A DNA stretch of 49,930 nt from Candidatus Sulfopaludibacter sp. SbA3 (GTDB lineage Bacteria > Acidobacteriota > Terriglobia > Bryobacterales > Bryobacteraceae). A program made the translations under genes and the position numbers. The stretch is taken from NCBI GenBank assembly GCA_945861625.1, contig CAMAVI010000019.1:1-49930 (forward strand), given 5' to 3'. The notes under the pieces were generated by a model. The model saw nothing but the letters and a program-made list of their open reading frames with translations. It ran no database searches and had not been told where the DNA came from. Below, piece by piece: positions 32,050 to 41,451 of this stretch (positions are counted from its first letter, which is position 1; every line of letters starts with the position of its first letter).

Positions 32050-33384
32050 GTGCGGGTTAGCTGCCTCTTCGGACTCTTGCTTGCCGTGAGCTTCCCGCTC
32101 GCAGCTGCCCCGGTTCTATTTGAGGGCGGGCGCGTGATTATTGATGCAAGGCGTGCGCCGATCGAGAACTCCGCATTTCTGGTCGACAACGGACGCATCG
32201 TCAAAATCGGCAAGAAGGGTGAGTTGAAACCGCCGGCCGGAGCCAAGCGCGTGGATCTGACCGGAAAGACCGTCATCCCGGCTCTGATCGATCCGCACGT
32301 GCACCTTGGTTATCAGAAAGACTTGTCGTACGCGGCGGCGAATTTCACGCGCGAGAATGTCATCGGCCAGCTGAATCGCGACGCGTACGTGGGAATCGCG
32401 GCGGTCCTCTCCATGGGGACGGATCTCGGTGATCTTGCATTCGAAATCCGCAAAGAGCAGGACGCAGGGAAGCTGGGCGGTGCGCTACTGTTCACAGCGG
32501 GGCGGGGCATGGCCGCTCCCAATGCGGGCCCCGGGAACGCGGAACTGAAGCCGTCGGCCTACTCGCTCACGACGGAAACGGAAGCCCGGCAAGCCGTGCG
32601 CGAGCAGGTGGCCCGCAAAGTCGCGTTCATTAAGGTGTGGGTGGACGACCGCAATGGCGCGGTCAAGAAAACACCGCCAGCGATTTACCGCGCGATCATC
32701 GACGAGGCGCATAAGCGCCATACTCGCGTAGTCGCGCACGTGTACTATCTGGACGACGCCAAAGATCTGGCGCGCGCCGGGGCGGACGCGTTTGCTCACT
32801 TGGTGCGCGACAAAGAGATGGACGACGAGAGCATCGCATTGATCAAACAGCACAAGATATTGATCATGCCGAATCTTGGCATCGCCGAAGCGCGTACACA
32901 TGTGAACCCCGCGCCGTGGCTCGATGAGCCGCTGTTCCGCGATGTGACACCGGTGGCGCTGGTGGAGCGCATGCGCGCGGCGTACTCGGGGCGCACGCCC
33001 GCGAATGTGGAAGCCGCCCAAAGAACCTATCGCACAATGCAGCGCAATGTGGCGAAACTGGTGGCGGCGGGCGTGACGGTCGGCTTTGGAGCGGATTCCG
33101 GCGCCGTTCCGGATTACTTCCACGCCTTCATCACGCATCGCGAATTGCAGTTGATGGTGGAAGCCGGCATGACTCCGGCGCAGGCGCTGACGGCGGTGAC
33201 CGCGACCTCGGCGGACTTTCTGCGGCTGAAAGGTCACGGGATGTTAGGCGCCGGGAAGGCCGCTGACTTCGTCGTGCTCGACGCCAACCCGCTCGACGAT
33301 ATTGCGAACACGCGCAAGATCTCCCGGGTTTACTTGCGTGGGGAAGAACTCAATCGCGCGACGTTGCGCGGGAGCTTCCGGTAA
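32050..33384 (+). CDS. Secreted amidohydrolase-family protein (imidazolonepropionase/prolidase-like)
   Basis: Starting at GTG 32050 gives a clean signal peptide (MRVSCLFGLLLAVSFPLAAA); the TTG at 32035 would add five residues. The 444-residue mature enzyme has amidohydrolase motifs: LIDPHVHLGY (metal His pair), AFIKVWVDD with the bridging Lys, VVAHVYYLDD, FAHLVRDKEM and GFGADSGAV with the catalytic Asp. It resembles imidazolonepropionase-like and Xaa-Pro dipeptidase-like secreted enzymes. The next gene is an amino acid permease 4 bases downstream, fitting peptide or amino acid use. Substrate is unknown. Confidence 0.85.
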   Translation: MRVSCLFGLLLAVSFPLAAAPVLFEGGRVIIDARRAPIENSAFLVDNGRIVKIGKKGELKPPAGAKRVDLTGKTVIPALIDPHVHLGYQKDLSYAAANFTRENVIGQLNRDAYVGIAAVLSMGTDLGDLAFEIRKEQDAGKLGGALLFTAGRGMAAPNAGPGNAELKPSAYSLTTETEARQAVREQVARKVAFIKVWVDDRNGAVKKTPPAIYRAIIDEAHKRHTRVVAHVYYLDDAKDLARAGADAFAHLVRDKEMDDESIALIKQHKILIMPNLGIAEARTHVNPAPWLDEPLFRDVTPVALVERMRAAYSGRTPANVEAAQRTYRTMQRNVAKLVAAGVTVGFGADSGAVPDYFHAFITHRELQLMVEAGMTPAQALTAVTATSADFLRLKGHGMLGAGKAADFVVLDANPLDDIANTRKISRVYLRGEELNRATLRGSFR

Positions 33385-33388
33385 ATTC

Positions 33389-34681
33389 GTGGCGGCGCAA
33401 AGTCCTTCTCTCCTGCGCGCAGTCGGTCCCTTGAGTCTCACCGCGATCGCCATCAACGGGATGGTGGGCGCGGGCATATTCGCGTTGCCGGCGAACGTGG
33501 CGGCAATCGTGGGCACGGCGAGTCCCGTGGCATATCTGGTCAGCGGCGCCGCGGTCCTTCTGATCGCGCTATGCTTCGCCGAAGCCGGAAGTCTGTTTGA
33601 CGGGTCCGGCGGGCCGTATCTCTACGCGCGCGCGGCCTTCGGTCCGTTCATCGGGTTCCAAGCCGGATGGATGTACGCGCTGAACCGGATTTCGGCCGTG
33701 GCTGCCATCAGTCACACGTTTGCATCGTATCTAGGCTACTTCTGGCCAGGCATGGCCGAGGGGATCGGGCGTTCGCTCACGGTGACCGTTGCGATCGCGT
33801 TATTAACGGCCATCAACTGTGCCGGAGTCCGGCCGGGCGTGTGGGCGATCAACTTTCTGACGGCGGGAAAACTCATCCCATTGGCGATTTTCTGCCTGGT
33901 AGGCCTGTTCTTTTTGGACGCCAGGAACTTTTCGTTCACCACCTTACCCGCGCCGCGCGAGCTGCAACAGGCGAGTCTCCTGCTCATCTTTGCTTTTGGC
34001 GGATTTGAATCCGCCTCCATTCCAGGCGATGAAGTGATCCGGCCGCGGCGGACGATTCCCTTGGCCATCCTCTGCGGCGTCGGCTTCGTCGTGGTCCTGT
34101 ATTTGACGATCCAGGTGGTGGCCATGGGGACGTTTGAAGGTCTGGCCAAGAGCACAACGCCGCTGGCTTCGGCGGCTGCGCGCTTTCTCGGACCCCTCGG
34201 GGGAATGCTGCTGACGGTCGGCGCGATTCTCTCCACCACCGGCACCAACAGCGCGTCGGTCCTGACCGGTTCCCGTATGTTGTATGCGCTGGCGGAAGGC
34301 GGGTTGTTGCCCCGCGCCCTGGCTGGTATCCACGCGCGGTCGCGGACGCCGATGACCGCCATCCTGGTATTCAGCGTTGTGGCCTGGGGGTTGGCTGTAA
34401 CCGGCACATTTACGCAACTGGCGGCAGTGGCCGCTTTATCGCGTCTGTTGTTCTACGTGACCACGTGCTTGAGCGTGCCCGTGCTGCGGCGCAAACTGCC
34501 CCCGGCAGAAGACCGCTTCACGCTTCCCGGAGGCATGCTCATACCTGTTCTAGCCGTGGTGATCTGTGCGTGGCTCCTCACCGGAAGCACGCTGGCGCAG
34601 GCGGGAATGTTGGGCGCCGCGATTCTATTGGGCACCCTCATGTTTCTGATGGGGCGCCGGGCTACTTCAGTTCGGTCATGA
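33389..34681 (+). CDS. APC-superfamily amino acid permease
   Basis: GTG 33389 begins 430 residues with about twelve hydrophobic helices. The APC signature near the N-terminus is visible (LSLTAIAINGMVGAGIFALP, with GxGIF-like GAGIF and the discontinuous first helix), then GPYLYARAAFGPFIGFQ, FAFGGFESASIPGDEVIRPR and ILSTTGTNSASVLTGSRMLY. It should move amino acids or small amines with protons across the inner membrane. The gene follows the amidohydrolase by 4 bases, and its 3' end overlaps the end of the metallo-beta-lactamase pseudogene by 20 bases on the opposite strand. Confidence 0.85.
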   Translation: MAAQSPSLLRAVGPLSLTAIAINGMVGAGIFALPANVAAIVGTASPVAYLVSGAAVLLIALCFAEAGSLFDGSGGPYLYARAAFGPFIGFQAGWMYALNRISAVAAISHTFASYLGYFWPGMAEGIGRSLTVTVAIALLTAINCAGVRPGVWAINFLTAGKLIPLAIFCLVGLFFLDARNFSFTTLPAPRELQQASLLLIFAFGGFESASIPGDEVIRPRRTIPLAILCGVGFVVVLYLTIQVVAMGTFEGLAKSTTPLASAAARFLGPLGGMLLTVGAILSTTGTNSASVLTGSRMLYALAEGGLLPRALAGIHARSRTPMTAILVFSVVAWGLAVTGTFTQLAAVAALSRLLFYVTTCLSVPVLRRKLPPAEDRFTLPGGMLIPVLAVVICAWLLTGSTLAQAGMLGAAILLGTLMFLMGRRATSVRS

Positions 34682-35406
34682 AGCCGGGCACGCTCAACAT
34701 CTGTTGCAGGCTGTTAGGCGCCCAACTGTATTCGGTTTCCATGAACTTGGCAATATCGGCTTGCGTCTTGCCTTCGTGAATTTGCTGGGACACCTGTTCG
34801 CGGATCTTTTGGACCCTATCCCGGTACGCTTGCAACCCGGCCTTGTTGGTGACCGCGCCGTGCCCGGGAATCACCGTATCGAAATCCAGCGACTGCATCG
34901 CGTTGTCGAGCGTTTTTGTCCACTCCACAATGCTGCCGCCGCCCTTGTAGTCGACCAAGGGCGTGACGTTGGACATCAGGTCGCCCGTGTGAATCACTTT
35001 CGGCAGCGGGAAATAAATGACGGCGTCGCCACCGGTGTGTCCGCGGCCAAAAAAATGCGCGCGCACTTCTTTGCCGCCCAGAAACACGGAAGTCTCGTCG
35101 GTAAACACGATGCGCGCCGGCAGTACGCCGGGCGGCGCGTTAGCCTGCCGTTTCTCCAGAATATTTTCGCGCGACTTCCGGGTCGAGATGATCTGGGCGC
35201 TCGAACTTGTCGTCCACCAGGATGACGCCGTTGCCGGTGACGTAGACAGCGACGTTACCCCCGTCTCCTTCAATTGAATAGAGATTTTCCGTGACTTTAT
35301 TGATTTTGAGATCGGGCGGGGCAGAGGGGTTTTGCGTGTATGCCACGACGCCGATTAGCACAAAAAGCACGACCGCCGAGAGGCGGGCAACGATTTTCCG
35401 GCTCAT
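34662..35406 (-). pseudogene. Metallo-beta-lactamase-fold gene broken by an internal deletion and frameshift
   Basis: The N-terminal part from ATG 35406 (signal peptide MSRKIVARLSAVVLFVLIGV, then VTENLYSIEGDGGNVAVYVT, GVILVDDKFER) runs into a stop. The C-terminal part continues in another frame (ARENILEKRQA-like SRENILEKRQANAPP, HFFGRGHTGGDAVIYFP, VIHTGDLMSN, DTVIPGHGAVTNKAG). The expected intervening segment with the first zinc motif HxHxDH is absent; the two parts abut near 35160-35200. The simplest reading is a deletion of roughly 40 codons with loss of frame. The remaining zinc ligands (GHTGGD, HTGD, PGHG) are intact, so it was once functional. A sequencing error is less likely because the motif itself is missing. 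Confidence 0.8.
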
Positions 35407-35496
35407 GCGTGACACTATAGCAAGTCTCGAGATGAAACCGGGATCGTTCCTTTGGGGCTTCAAGAACTTAAACAGCTTCATCTTGCGGTGTGGATC

Positions 35497-36948
35497 CTAA
35501 GTATCGCCAACTTCGTGGCCGCTGACTTCGGCACCGGCCCGCGGATCGAGCTTAATGCAATCGAACAGCGCCGCCAGCGAGAGAACTCCCAGAACCCACA
35601 TGGTAATTTGGAAATCCAATAGCGAAGGGACGGCGCCGCGCTCGCCGCGCAGGAACGCCACCGCGCGCAGAATGACGGCTCCCATGGCAACGCCCATGCC
35701 GATCCCCATCTGTTGCACCACCGAATAGAAACTGGTGGCCGAGCTCATGACCGGCTTGGGAATATCCACAAAGGCGATGGTATTCAGTGACGTGAAATGC
35801 ATGGAGCGCGTCAGGCCATGCAGGAACAGAATGGTCATAATCAGCAAACGCGGCGTCGTGGGCGCCAGAAATCCGCACGCGGCGATGAGCGCCGCCGAAA
35901 TGAACCCGTTGACCAATAGCACTTTGCGGAACCCAAAGCGCCGCAGCACCCGGGTGGTCACGGATTTCATCGCGAAATTGCCCGCGAACATGTATAGGAC
36001 CAGCACGCCGGATTGCAGCGCATTCATCCCAAAGCCAACCTGGAACATCAGAGGCAGCAGGAACGGTGTGGCCATGATGGCGAGCCGGAACAGCGTGCCT
36101 CCGTGGACCGATATGGCGAAGGTATGGATCTTCAGGCAGTCCAGATTGATGAGGGGATGTTCGGCCCGCCGGAAATGGCGGATCGCGATGGCTCCCGCGA
36201 GTACCGCGTAACCGCAATAGGCGCCCACCGCAAGCCAGGACGCGTCCGGGCGTCCCAGTAATTCCAAGCCGTACATGAGGGTGATGCAGGACGTGCCTGC
36301 CAGCGCGAAACCGGTCCAGTCGAAGGGGTGCGCTTCCTGCTCACGGTCATTGCGAATCCACAGGAGCGCGAGCGCGAGCGCCACGATTCCCAGCGGAACA
36401 TTCAAGTAGAAAATCCAGCGCCACGAAGAGTACGTGGTGATGAATCCACCCAGCGGTGGACCCAGCACCGGCGCGGCCAGGCCGGGCCAGATGATGTAGG
36501 AGATCGCCTGCATCAGGTCTTTCTTTTCCGTAACGCGCAACACCACCAGCCGCCCCACCGGCACCATCATGGCGCCGCCGATGCCCTGTAAGACGCGGGC
36601 CGCCGTGAACTGCCACAGGTTCTGGCTGAACGCGCACAGAATCGACGTCAATGTGAAAACGCCGATGGCCGTGGAGAAAATCGTGCGGGCGCCGAACCGG
36701 TCCGCCAGCCACCCGCTGACGGGAATGAATACCGCCAGCATCAGCAGATACGCGGACATGCCGGTGTTGAGGTCCACCGGATTGCTGTGGAAAGATACGG
36801 CCATTTGCGGCAACGCGGTGGCGATCACCGTGCCGTCCAGGTTCTCCATGAAGAATGCGCCGGCGACCAGAAAGGTCAAAAGCTTGGCGTGTTGCTGGCG
36901 CGGCTCGGGCGGATTCAGGGTAGACTGACTCAATTCTCCCGTACTCAT
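35497..36948 (-). CDS. DHA2-type MFS drug/multidrug exporter
   Basis: I start at ATG 36948 (MSTGELSQS); ATGs at 36981 and 37011 would lengthen it. The 483-residue protein has fourteen hydrophobic helices. DHA2 marks: FMENLDGTVIATALPQMAVS (motif D1 in helix 1), SGWLADRFGARTIFSTAIGV (motif A), LQGIGGAMMVPVGRL, and WPGLAAPVLGPPLGGFITTY (motif C of exporters). It would expel drugs or toxic compounds with protons. No regulator gene lies next to it. It is divergent from the second amino acid permease. Confidence 0.88.
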   Translation of the reverse strand: MSTGELSQSTLNPPEPRQQHAKLLTFLVAGAFFMENLDGTVIATALPQMAVSFHSNPVDLNTGMSAYLLMLAVFIPVSGWLADRFGARTIFSTAIGVFTLTSILCAFSQNLWQFTAARVLQGIGGAMMVPVGRLVVLRVTEKKDLMQAISYIIWPGLAAPVLGPPLGGFITTYSSWRWIFYLNVPLGIVALALALLWIRNDREQEAHPFDWTGFALAGTSCITLMYGLELLGRPDASWLAVGAYCGYAVLAGAIAIRHFRRAEHPLINLDCLKIHTFAISVHGGTLFRLAIMATPFLLPLMFQVGFGMNALQSGVLVLYMFAGNFAMKSVTTRVLRRFGFRKVLLVNGFISAALIAACGFLAPTTPRLLIMTILFLHGLTRSMHFTSLNTIAFVDIPKPVMSSATSFYSVVQQMGIGMGVAMGAVILRAVAFLRGERGAVPSLLDFQITMWVLGVLSLAALFDCIKLDPRAGAEVSGHEVGDT

Positions 36949-37162
36949 CGCACTCTTGTGATTTGGCCCACTTGATTTCATCGTAACGTGTCTTTTGAGG
37001 AACTCGCGCACAACGGACTTGCTCCGGCCCGGCAGGATGGAAGAGTTTCTCGCTGACTGGCCCCGGGCCTGCGTGGCCTGTGCGCTTTTGAGCGGATCGT
37101 GCGCACCTGCGGTCTGCTAGACTACCTGCTGATATGAGCCTCGCGGGGTTGGGGAGCCACCA

Positions 37163-38749
37163 ATGAATCTGTTTGCGACGAAGCCGCTGGATCAACTGAT
37201 CAAGGAAGCTCACGAATCCGGCGAGCATAGCCTGAAGCGCACGCTGGGGCCGTTTCAATTGACGGCATTGGGCGTGGGCGCTGTCATCGGAGCCGGAATT
37301 TTCGTGTTGTCGGGACTGGGCGCGCACTACGCCGGCCCGGGACTGATGCTCTCGTTCGTGCTATCCGGCTTGGGCTGCGCGTTCGCGGGGCTGTGCTACG
37401 CGGAATTCGCGGCCATGATCCCGCTGGCGGGAAGCGCCTACACTTACGCGTACGCCACGCTGGGCGAACTGTTCGCCTGGATCATCGGTTGGGATCTGAC
37501 GCTCGAATACGCCATGGGCGCGAGCACTGTGTCCTCGGGCTGGTCCAACCACTTCATAGAGCTGTTAAACATCTTCAATATCAAACTGCCCTTGTGGCTG
37601 GCCTACGATCACTGGACCGGCCTGCGCACGGCGGAAAATGTGATCGCCCGGCAGATGGCGCAGGCCTCCGACGCAAGCCTGGTGCCGGGTACGTCAGCGT
37701 TCATCGACAAGGTCGGCGCGATCCTGTCGGCCAAGTCTCCGGAACTGGCGCAACGGGCCACCGAACTCCTCAGCGCCCCGCAGGTTTTTGGTATCGATAT
37801 TGGATTCAATCTCCCCGCATTCGTGATTGCGCTGGTGATCACAGCCGTCCTGGTGATTGGGATCCGGGAGAGTGCGCGTTTCAATTCCGTGATTGTGGTG
37901 ATCAAAGTTTCCGTGGTGCTGTTCGTCATCGCGCTTGGGTTGCGTTACGTGAACTTCTCCAACTGGGGCAGCGACTGGAACTCGTTCGCGCCCTTCGGCT
38001 TCTCCGGGGTGGGAGCCGGCGCGGCCTACATTTTTTTCGCCTACATCGGATTCGATGCGGTCTCGACGACGGCACAGGAGGCCAAGAATCCGCAGCGCGA
38101 TCTTCCGATCGGGATCATCCTGTCCCTGCTGGTGTGCACGTTCCTATACATCATGGTCGCGGGGGTACTTACCGGCATGGTGCCGTGGCAGGAAGTGAAT
38201 ATCGAAGCACCCATCGCGCATGCTTTTATGGATCGCGGCCTGACCACGGCCTCGCACGTGATCACCGTGGGCGCGCTGGCGGGTCTCACCAGCGTGATGC
38301 TGGTCATGCTGCTGGGCCAGTCCCGCGTGCTGTATTCGATGGCGCAGGACGGGTTGTTGCCGAAGAAGTTTTTCGGCGCGGTGCATCCGAAGTTTCGCAC
38401 GCCCTGGAAGAACACGATCCTGGTCGGATTGCTGGCGGCGATCGTCGGCAGTGTTACGCCCATTGACGACATCGGCAAGATGGTGAACATCGGGACACTG
38501 TTGGCATTCGTCATCGTCTGCGCGGCGATCCTGGTCTTACGGAAGACAAACCCGGGCCAGGCGAGGCCCTTCCGCACGCCTTGGGTCCCGCTGGTCCCGC
38601 TCCTGGGCATCGCCTTCAACGGCTACATGATGTACAAGCTGGGCTGGATCAACTGGGCGCGGCTGCTGGTCTGGCTGGCGATCGGCCTGGTGATCTATTT
38701 TGTCTATAGCCGCCATCACAGCCGCCTGCAGGGCGACCTGCGCGACTAA
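37163..38749 (+). CDS. APC-superfamily amino acid permease (CAT/YfnA-like)
   Basis: The 528-residue protein begins with a soluble stretch (MNLFATKPLDQLIKEAHESG, SLKRTLGPFQLTALGVGAVI) typical of cationic-amino-acid-transporter-type members, then GAGIFVLSGLGAHYAGPGLM, YTYAYATLGELFAWIIGWDL, SSGWSNHFIEL and later FIGFDAVSTTAQEAKNPQRD with the conserved E/A-K site, and VMLLGQSRVLYSMAQDGLLP. About twelve to thirteen helices are present. It imports amino acids across the inner membrane. The region 37012-37162 upstream is the divergent promoter area with the exporter gene. Confidence 0.9.
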   Translation: MNLFATKPLDQLIKEAHESGEHSLKRTLGPFQLTALGVGAVIGAGIFVLSGLGAHYAGPGLMLSFVLSGLGCAFAGLCYAEFAAMIPLAGSAYTYAYATLGELFAWIIGWDLTLEYAMGASTVSSGWSNHFIELLNIFNIKLPLWLAYDHWTGLRTAENVIARQMAQASDASLVPGTSAFIDKVGAILSAKSPELAQRATELLSAPQVFGIDIGFNLPAFVIALVITAVLVIGIRESARFNSVIVVIKVSVVLFVIALGLRYVNFSNWGSDWNSFAPFGFSGVGAGAAYIFFAYIGFDAVSTTAQEAKNPQRDLPIGIILSLLVCTFLYIMVAGVLTGMVPWQEVNIEAPIAHAFMDRGLTTASHVITVGALAGLTSVMLVMLLGQSRVLYSMAQDGLLPKKFFGAVHPKFRTPWKNTILVGLLAAIVGSVTPIDDIGKMVNIGTLLAFVIVCAAILVLRKTNPGQARPFRTPWVPLVPLLGIAFNGYMMYKLGWINWARLLVWLAIGLVIYFVYSRHHSRLQGDLRD

Positions 38750-38774
38750 TATCGTACAGGGCCGGGGAGCGCTT

Positions 38775-39812
38775 TCAATCCGCCTGCCGCTGCTTCCATA
38801 AGCGCAGCGCAACCATGCGCACGGCGGCGATCAGCGGAACCGAGAAGAAGATACCCAGGATGCCGCCCAGTTCTCCACCGGCCAGAACGCCGAAGATGAT
38901 CAGCAACGGGTGAATGCGCATCCCGGAGCTCAACAGCAGCGGTTGCAGAATGTAATCCAGCGCGAGCCGGTAGACGGCCAGGAAGCCGAAGAGAAGAACC
39001 CACGGCGTGTATCCGCTAAACGACGACACCATGACGATAGCCACAGTTGCCATCAGTGGACCCACGGCGGGGATGAACTCCAACAATCCCGCGATGCCGC
39101 CCAGCAGCAACGAGTAGTGCGAGCCGGTCAGAGCCAGAAATCCGGAATAGGAAACGAATGTCACCACGGAAAGAATGACCAGCGCGCGCAGGTACTGCGA
39201 CAGAAGGCGGTGCAGGTCGTGGAGAATTTCGTGCACCAGAATCTGCCGCCCTAGCGGAAAGCTTTGGATAACGCCAAAGCGCAGGCGGCGGCCTTCCATG
39301 ATGAAGAAGAAGGCCAGGATCGGCACCAGAATTGCGCTCACCAGCGCGCCGAGTCCGCTGGCCAGTTCCTGCATGGCCTTGGCGGCCAGAGCCAGGGCAT
39401 TCTTGCCGAGTTCATCGGCGCGGTCGTGCAGCCAGCCGCCCATCTGGTCCCGCAGCGGCTCGATCCAACTAGGCAAGGGGAGCCGGCTCAACGGATCCGC
39501 GTCCATCGCCGTGGGCAGCCTGCCGGCCAAGCTGCGCGCATCCTCGGTGATTCCGGAAGCGATGGCGAGCAGCGCCGAGATGAAGATGGTAATGAGGGAG
39601 ATGTAAACCACCGCCAGCGCCACGGTGCGCGGCACGCGGACGGAAGTGAAGTGATCGACGAAGGTCACCACCGGGGAGAGCAGCAGAGCCAGAAACATCG
39701 CCAGGGTGAACGTGACCAGCGCGCCGCGGATCTCGTAAATGACGAAGACCGACAGCGCGAACAAAAAGACGGTCCAGACGGCTTTGAGCGCGCGCTGATC
39801 TATCCCCAACAT
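38775..39812 (-). CDS. AI-2E-family transporter-type membrane protein
   Basis: The 345-residue product has the AI-2E/PerM layout: two N-terminal helices (AVWTVFLFALSVFVIYEIRG, VTFTLAMFLALLLSPVV), a long extramembrane part, then LASGLGALVSAILVPILAFF, a re-entrant stretch and a C-terminal bundle with FLALTGSHYSLLLGGIAGLL, EFIPAVGPLMATVAIV and IFGVLAGGELGGILGIFFSV. The motifs PxxGP and GxxxGGxxGI are typical of the family. Members export the quorum signal AI-2 or act as Na+/H+ antiporters; the role here is open. It is divergent from the acyl-CoA carboxylase gene with 34 bases between starts. Confidence 0.88.
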   Translation of the reverse strand: MLGIDQRALKAVWTVFLFALSVFVIYEIRGALVTFTLAMFLALLLSPVVTFVDHFTSVRVPRTVALAVVYISLITIFISALLAIASGITEDARSLAGRLPTAMDADPLSRLPLPSWIEPLRDQMGGWLHDRADELGKNALALAAKAMQELASGLGALVSAILVPILAFFFIMEGRRLRFGVIQSFPLGRQILVHEILHDLHRLLSQYLRALVILSVVTFVSYSGFLALTGSHYSLLLGGIAGLLEFIPAVGPLMATVAIVMVSSFSGYTPWVLLFGFLAVYRLALDYILQPLLLSSGMRIHPLLIIFGVLAGGELGGILGIFFSVPLIAAVRMVALRLWKQRQAD

Positions 39813-39846
39813 ATGGCCCCCTGCATCGCCTTATAGAATAAACGAA

Positions 39847-41451
39847 GTGAGTACATCCGCAGACCACATGCGCGGCCTCGTCGCCGGATTGCAAGATTTG
39901 GAAGAGAAGCTGCGCGCGGGCGGGGGGAGCGAAAAGATCGCCAAGCAGCACGCCGCAGGCAAGCTGACAGCGCGCGAGCGCATCGCCAAGCTCATCGATC
40001 CCGGCGCGATGTTCCTGGAAATCGGCTTGCTTGTTGCCTACGACAAATACGGCGGCGAGGCTCCGGCGGCGGGCGTGATCACTGGGCTGGCGCGGATTGA
40101 AGGACGTTCGGCGGTGATCGTGGCCAACGATGCCACCGTGAAAGCCGGAACGTGGTGGCCGGAGACGATTCCCAAGATTCTGCGCGCCCAGGAAATCGCC
40201 ATGCGCAACCGGCTGCCCATTGTGTACCTGGTCGATTCGGCTGGAATTAATCTTCCCTACCAGGAGAGCGTTTTCCCGGGCCAATACGGCGCGGCGCGGA
40301 TTTTCTACTACAACTCGCTGATGCGGCGGAAGCTGCGCGTGCCGCAGATCGCGGCGGTGATGGGGATGTGCATCGCGGGCGGCGCGTACCTGCCCGCGCT
40401 CTCGGACGTCATCATCATGGTCGAAGGCAGCAGCTTCATGGGGCTGGGTGGGCCGAATCTGGTCAAGGGCGCCGTGGGGCAGGTGGTGACCGCGGAGGCG
40501 CTGGGAGGGGCATCGCTGCACACGCAGACCAGCGGTGTGGCTCACCACAAAGCCAAGGATGACGCGGACGCGCTGCGCATGATTCGCACGAAAATGCGCG
40601 AGGTGGCTGCGCCGGCTGCTGTACCAGCGGGCGCACCCAAGGGGACTCCCGCAGCCAAGCCCGCTGAAGGTTTGTACGACTTGCTGCCTGCCGATCACCG
40701 GCTGCCCTACAACATGGAAGAGGTCATTGCGCGAATTGTGGACGGTGGCGAAGACTATCTCGAATTCCAACCCGAGCACGCGCCTGAGATGCTGTGCGCC
40801 ACCGCGAGACTGGATGGACGCGCGATCGCCGTCATCGCCAATCGCCGGGGATTCTTGAAGACCGGGGGCGGCCCGCGCGTGGGTGGTATTGTGTACACGG
40901 AGTCCGCGCGCAAGGTTGCTTTTTTTGTCGAGAACGCCGAACGAAATGGTTTGCCTCTGCTTTATTTGCAGGACGTCTCCGGCTTCATGATCGGCGGCGA
41001 AGTGGAAAGCGAAGGCATCATCCGCGCCGGTGCGGAGATGGTCGAATCCATGGCCTGCGCCACCGTGCCCAAGATCATCCTGACGCTGAACCACGCGAGC
41101 GGCGCCGGATATTACGCCATGGCCGGGCAGGGCTTCGATCCGCACTTCACGTTTGCCTGGCCTACGGCGCGCATTGGTGTGATGGAAGGCGACGCGGCCG
41201 TGCAGGCGGTCCATGGGCCGGAACTGGAAAGGTTGAAAGCCAAGGGTGCTCCTGTTCCGCCAGAGTTGGAAGCCCGCATGGCGCGGACGCGGGCCGATTA
41301 TGAACGCTCGCTCGATGCGCGCTTCGCCGCCGCGCGGGGGCAAGTAGACGCCTTGCTTGATCCGCTGGCCACCCGCCGGGTTCTGGCGCTTGCCTTCGAG
41401 GCAGCCACGGCCTACCGGCATCGCGCGCACTTAGTATTGGAAACTCTCTGA
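39847..41451 (+). CDS. Acyl-CoA carboxylase carboxyltransferase (beta) subunit
   Basis: From GTG 39847 the 534-residue enzyme has both crotonase-fold halves: AAGKLTARERIAKLIDPGAM and VYLVDSAGINLPYQESVFPG, GASLHTQTSGVAHHKAKDDA in the N-half (acyl-CoA side), then YLEFQPEHAPEMLCATARLD, VAFFVENAERNGLPLLYLQD, FMIGGEVESEGIIRAGAEM and VEGMEGDAAVQAVHGPEL-like IGVMEGDAAVQAVHGPEL (carboxybiotin side). It resembles methylcrotonyl- or geranyl-CoA carboxylase beta subunits more than propionyl-CoA type. The biotin-carboxylase alpha subunit is not in the window. The next gene is a short crotonase, consistent with a leucine- or acyl-chain catabolic step. Confidence 0.88.
   Translation: MSTSADHMRGLVAGLQDLEEKLRAGGGSEKIAKQHAAGKLTARERIAKLIDPGAMFLEIGLLVAYDKYGGEAPAAGVITGLARIEGRSAVIVANDATVKAGTWWPETIPKILRAQEIAMRNRLPIVYLVDSAGINLPYQESVFPGQYGAARIFYYNSLMRRKLRVPQIAAVMGMCIAGGAYLPALSDVIIMVEGSSFMGLGGPNLVKGAVGQVVTAEALGGASLHTQTSGVAHHKAKDDADALRMIRTKMREVAAPAAVPAGAPKGTPAAKPAEGLYDLLPADHRLPYNMEEVIARIVDGGEDYLEFQPEHAPEMLCATARLDGRAIAVIANRRGFLKTGGGPRVGGIVYTESARKVAFFVENAERNGLPLLYLQDVSGFMIGGEVESEGIIRAGAEMVESMACATVPKIILTLNHASGAGYYAMAGQGFDPHFTFAWPTARIGVMEGDAAVQAVHGPELERLKAKGAPVPPELEARMARTRADYERSLDARFAAARGQVDALLDPLATRRVLALAFEAATAYRHRAHLVLETL

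Noticed and set aside
34662..35481. Two separate genes on the minus strand
   Set aside because: The two frames together make one metallo-beta-lactamase-fold protein with a missing middle, so I treat them as one pseudogene.
39469..41430. A 653-codon minus-strand open frame opposite the acyl-CoA carboxylase gene
   Set aside because: It is rich in Arg/His/Gln with no recognisable domain, and the plus strand carries a conserved enzyme. It is a shadow of GC-rich codon use.
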